DNA of 10,169 nt, taken from Acetoanaerobium sp041831635. Lineage in GTDB: Bacteria > Bacillota > Clostridia > Peptostreptococcales > Filifactoraceae. The translations under genes were made by a program, and so were the position numbers. The DNA is taken from NCBI GenBank assembly GCA_041831635.1, contig JBHASY010000117.1, forward strand, positions 1 through 10,169, read 5' to 3'. Below are positions 7,332 through 10,169 of this stretch, piece by piece. Numbering within the stretch: position 1 is the stretch's first letter; every line of letters begins with the position of its first letter. The notes under the pieces were generated by a model that had not been told where the DNA came from, did not search any database, and saw only the letters and a program-made list of their open reading frames with translations.

Positions 7332-8264
7332 GTGGAATTTAATCATACGACTGTGCTTTTGAATGAGGCTGTTGAAATCCTTGATATAAAACCGTATGCT
7401 ATATATGTTGATGCAACTTTGGGAGGGGCAGGACATTCTCTTGAAATTGTGAAAAAACTCACATCAGGAAAACTCATTTGTTTCGACCAAGATATAAGTG
7501 CTATTGATACGGCAAAGGAAAGATTGAAAGATTTCAATGACAAAACTGTGTTAATTCATAGTAATTTTGAAAATTTAAAAGCAGAACTTAGCAAATTAAA
7601 AATTGAAAATATAGATGGATTTTTAGTGGATTTAGGAGTGTCATCACATCAGCTTGATGTTGCAGAAAGAGGATTTTCGTATATGCAAGATGCTCCTTTA
7701 GATATGAGAATGGACAAAAGAGCGGAGTTTTCTGCCTATGATGTTATAAATACTTATTCAGAGATGGAGTTAAAGCGTGTAATCAAGGACTATGGCGAGG
7801 AAAACTGGGCAGCCAGAATTGCAAAGCTTATAGTTGAAAGAAGAAAAATTGCACCGATAAAGACTACGTTTGAATTAGTCGACGTTATAAAGTCGGCTAT
7901 ACCTAAGAAAATGAGAGATGAAAATCAGCACCCTGCAAAGAGAACTTTTCAAGCTATAAGAATAGAGGTAAACAGGGAACTGGACGTGATAGATAAGACT
8001 TTACTCACTGCTGTGGATATGATGAACAAAGGTGGGGTTTTGGCTGTGATTACTTTTCATTCTTTAGAGGACAGAATAGTTAAGAATGTGTTTAAAAAAT
8101 TACAAAATACTTGCACCTGTCCACCGGAATTTCCTGTATGTGTTTGTAAATCGAAGCAAGTAGCAGAGGTATTAACAAAAAAACCGATACTTCCCGATGA
8201 AATCGAAGTACGGAAAAACCCCAGAGCTAGGAGTGCAAAGCTAAGAGCAGTTCGAAAGCTGTAA
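7332..8264 (+). CDS. rsmH: 16S rRNA (cytosine-1402-N4)-methyltransferase RsmH
   Basis: S-adenosylmethionine-dependent methyltransferase (formerly MraW) that makes N4-methyl-C1402 in the ribosomal P site. All 310 residues are present. The N-terminus has the family's HTTVLLNEAV segment; the SAM-binding loop DATLGGAGHS is at 27-36 and the acidic FDQD at 51-54. LVDLGVSSHQLD (98-109), RGFSYMQDAPLDMRMD (113-128), HPAKRTFQAIRIEVN (200-214) and HSLEDRIVK (243-251) are classic motifs. A CTCPP...CVC cysteine cluster sits at 261-272. The GTG start directly follows the lgt stop; its likely Shine-Dalgarno GGGAG (7318-7322) lies inside lgt, which implies translational coupling. In Bacillota rsmH usually follows mraZ as the head of the dcw cluster; here mraZ is absent. 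Confidence 0.98.
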   Translation: MEFNHTTVLLNEAVEILDIKPYAIYVDATLGGAGHSLEIVKKLTSGKLICFDQDISAIDTAKERLKDFNDKTVLIHSNFENLKAELSKLKIENIDGFLVDLGVSSHQLDVAERGFSYMQDAPLDMRMDKRAEFSAYDVINTYSEMELKRVIKDYGEENWAARIAKLIVERRKIAPIKTTFELVDVIKSAIPKKMRDENQHPAKRTFQAIRIEVNRELDVIDKTLLTAVDMMNKGGVLAVITFHSLEDRIVKNVFKKLQNTCTCPPEFPVCVCKSKQVAEVLTKKPILPDEIEVRKNPRARSAKLRAVRKL

Positions 8265-8279
8265 TGTCGGGAGGTCCAT

Positions 8280-8822
8280 ATGAAAAAAGACAATGGCTCA
8301 GATTATAGAAGTAAAAGTTTGCAAAGATATTCAAGTTCCAAACCCGTAAGGAAAAATACCGTGAAAAAGGATCTTAATAAAAGAGAACAGGCAAAGTCTT
8401 TGTATGAGAAAAAAGATAAAGAGAGGTATAATTCGCAATATGTTCCTGTAAAAGAGATAAAAAAAGCAAATAAAGTTAAGATAAAAGAGGATGTTCCAAA
8501 AGGGAAAATAACAAAGAAGAAAAAGAAATTAGATAAAAAAACTCTAAGAACCAGAATATGGATTTCTATTTTAGGGTTTGTAGGATGCTTTGTAGTAGTT
8601 TTATTGGGAATGCTTATGCTTAGATATTCTGAGATATCTGAACTGAAATACGATATAAATTCTCTTACTCGTGACTTAGAAGAGATAAAAAATCATAAAA
8701 AAGAAATAGAAGTAGAATTAGAGCAATCTAACAGAAGTGATGTAATAGAACAAATTGCGATAGAACAACTTCAGATGATGTATCCAAGTGATGACCAGAT
8801 AGTTTATATAGAGATGGATTAG
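8280..8822 (+). CDS. ftsL: FtsL-like bitopic septum-formation protein with long basic N-terminus
   Basis: Small division protein placed between rsmH and the division transpeptidase, the standard ftsL position. The 180 residues divide into a lysine-rich cytoplasmic part (1-92, about 27 Lys and 7 Arg against about 11 acidic residues), one membrane helix (about 93-115) and an extracytoplasmic coiled coil (about 117-152). The end has the FtsL-type helix IEQLQMMYPSDDQIVYIE, close to the family's IAxxxLxMxxPxxxQ pattern. FtsL pairs with DivIC/FtsB through the coiled coil and activates the FtsW-PBP synthase. B. subtilis FtsL is about 117 residues, so the extra length is all in the N-terminal tail. 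GGGAGG (8269-8274) lies 5 nt before the ATG and 15 nt separate it from rsmH. The sequence is poorly conserved, so the name rests on topology, C-terminal pattern and position. Confidence 0.85.
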   Translation: MKKDNGSDYRSKSLQRYSSSKPVRKNTVKKDLNKREQAKSLYEKKDKERYNSQYVPVKEIKKANKVKIKEDVPKGKITKKKKKLDKKTLRTRIWISILGFVGCFVVVLLGMLMLRYSEISELKYDINSLTRDLEEIKNHKKEIEVELEQSNRSDVIEQIAIEQLQMMYPSDDQIVYIEMD

Positions 8823-8836
8823 AAAGAGTGAGATAA

Positions 8837-10169
8837 TTGGCTAAAAAAGCGGTGGATATTAAAAAAGGAAGAGTTAAATTTGCGGCGTTTCTTTTTGTTG
8901 TGGCTGTTTTTGCTCTGATAGTCAGGCTAGGCTATATACAGATAGTATTAGGACCTACGTATTCTCAAGAGGCTATGAAACAGCAGTATAAGGACAGCGT
9001 GATTTATCCTATGAGAGGGATAATATATGACAGAACAGGTAAAGAGCTTGCTGTAAGTGTTCCTAAAAATGATCTGTGGGTAGAACCTGACAATATCGAC
9101 ACTTCGAAAAAAGCTGAAATTATAGATACCTTGTCAAAAATACTGGAAATGGATAAAGAAGAGATAGAAAAAACTTTTAATTCCGGTAAAAAGAGGTTTG
9201 CACTTGCAAAGCACATAAGCGTAGATAAGGTAAAAAAAATCAGAGAAGCTAAAATATCCGGGATTTGGTTTGAACAATCCAGCAAAAGATATTATCCATA
9301 CGGAAGATTTGCATCATATGTCATAGGACACGTATCTAATGAAAACGTAGGACTTGCCGGGGTAGAAGCGTCTTTTAACAGTTATCTTAAAGGTGTTCCC
9401 GGTAGAGAGATTTTTATTAAGGATGCAAGAAACAGGGAAATATCTACAAACAGCCTAAGTTACAATGAGCCAATAAGTGGAAAAAATCTGGTTCTTACTA
9501 TAGATGAGGTAATTCAGCATCATATGGAAAGAGCAGCGGAGCAAGCTTTGGTTGATAACAATGCAAAGAGGGTTATTGCAATTGCAATGGAACCAAAGAC
9601 AGGTGATATACTGGGTATGGTTTCAAAACCCGACTATGATCCGAATGACTCGAGAACACCTATGTATCCTTTGTTTCAAGAAAGAATCGATGCAGCTGAA
9701 ACTGACGAAGATAAGCTTAAAGAACTCTACTTTATGTGGAGAAACCCTGCCGTAAACGACATTTATGAACCCGGGTCTCCGTTTAAAGTGGTAACTGCAT
9801 CTGCGGCTTTAGAAGAGGGAGTAGTGTCCCCGGATGAGTGGTTTAACGATATAGGCTATACTGAGGTTGCAGGAAGAAAGATAAAAAATTGGACTAGCAG
9901 ACCTTTTGGAAGAATAACTTTTACCAAGGCAGTAGAACAGTCTGTGAATTCGACTTTTATAAATATTGCTCAAAGGCTGGGAGCACAAAAACTTACAGAG
10001 TATATAACTGCTTTCGGATTTGGAAAGCCTACGGGTATAGCACTTCCGGGAGAGGGAGAAGGTATTCAGTACTCAGTTTCTAATATGGGTCCTGTAGAGC
10101 TTGCTACGACTTCTTTCGGGCAGAGTATATCTGTTACTCCTATCCAAATGATAACTGCGATTTCAGCAG
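8837..10169 (+). CDS. ftsI: Division penicillin-binding protein, FtsI/SpoVD-type transpeptidase (3'-truncated)
   Basis: Class B penicillin-binding protein that cross-links peptidoglycan at the septum with a FtsW-type partner. The 444 visible residues start at TTG 8837; the codon before it is TAA, and a weak AAAGAG lies 8 nt upstream. GTG 8852 is the only other start that keeps the membrane anchor (about 14-33). The dimerisation domain includes RGIIYDRTGKELA (60-72) and GHVSNENVGLAGVEASF (164-180). The transpeptidase domain has the active-site motif S314-P-F-K317 within YEPGSPFK and the SVN motif at 369-371. The KTG motif, and any PASTA repeats, would lie past the window end. A segment before WRNPAV (about 272-300) is longer than in E. 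coli FtsI and recalls clostridial SpoVD proteins as I remember them. SpoVD and vegetative PbpB cannot be told apart here. It follows ftsL by 14 nt. Confidence 0.93.
   Translation, partial: MAKKAVDIKKGRVKFAAFLFVVAVFALIVRLGYIQIVLGPTYSQEAMKQQYKDSVIYPMRGIIYDRTGKELAVSVPKNDLWVEPDNIDTSKKAEIIDTLSKILEMDKEEIEKTFNSGKKRFALAKHISVDKVKKIREAKISGIWFEQSSKRYYPYGRFASYVIGHVSNENVGLAGVEASFNSYLKGVPGREIFIKDARNREISTNSLSYNEPISGKNLVLTIDEVIQHHMERAAEQALVDNNAKRVIAIAMEPKTGDILGMVSKPDYDPNDSRTPMYPLFQERIDAAETDEDKLKELYFMWRNPAVNDIYEPGSPFKVVTASAALEEGVVSPDEWFNDIGYTEVAGRKIKNWTSRPFGRITFTKAVEQSVNSTFINIAQRLGAQKLTEYITAFGFGKPTGIALPGEGEGIQYSVSNMGPVELATTSFGQSISVTPIQMITAISA

Noticed and set aside
9552..9755. Plus-strand frame of 67 codons
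   Set aside because: It is an out-of-frame shadow of the transpeptidase gene, whose own frame through this stretch encodes conserved family sequence.

Overview
The window is AT-rich and gene-dense. All nine protein genes lie on the + strand, with strong AGGAGG-type ribosome binding sites and frequent TTG/GTG starts. It looks like chromosomal core DNA of a low-GC Gram-positive anaerobe (Bacillota, Clostridia/Tissierellia-like). The main clues are a YmfF/YmfH-type M16 peptidase pair, a small bitopic FtsL-like protein and a clostridial-looking FtsI/SpoVD-type penicillin-binding protein. The genus cannot be fixed from the sequence alone. No RNA genes, insertion sequences, CRISPR arrays or prophage genes were seen.

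Left block (1-3844). The window opens inside a UvrD/PcrA-like DNA helicase that carries a complete DEDDh 3'-5' exonuclease domain nested between helicase motifs IV and V. A closely spaced gene follows for an unrecognised, probably tail-anchored membrane protein with a zinc ribbon and a very acidic linker. Next comes the universal ATPase/GTPase YchF, which may also have its own promoter inside the preceding gene. A strong intrinsic terminator about 120 nt after ychF closes this block.

Intergenic region (3674-3994). It holds the terminator, a small hairpin, an extended -10 promoter, a seven-codon leader mini-ORF and a strong ribosome binding site.

Right block (3912-10169, running off the end). 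This is a tight presumptive operon with gaps of 0-15 nt: ymfF-like (M16 subunit without the zinc motif), ymfH-like (M16 subunit with HFLEH), lgt (prolipoprotein diacylglyceryl transferase), rsmH (16S rRNA m4C1402 methyltransferase), an ftsL-like septum gene and an ftsI/spoVD-like transpeptidase gene cut by the window end. The last three are the start of the conserved division/cell-wall (dcw) cluster, here without mraZ and attached to lgt and the M16 pair. The block therefore joins membrane or peptide proteolysis, lipoprotein maturation, ribosome modification and septal peptidoglycan synthesis in one probable transcript.

Most of the window is ordinary housekeeping DNA. The best candidates for something less described are the helicase with an internal exonuclease, the zinc-ribbon tail-anchored protein beside it, and the M16 pair at the head of the division operon. 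No clearly new multi-gene system was found.
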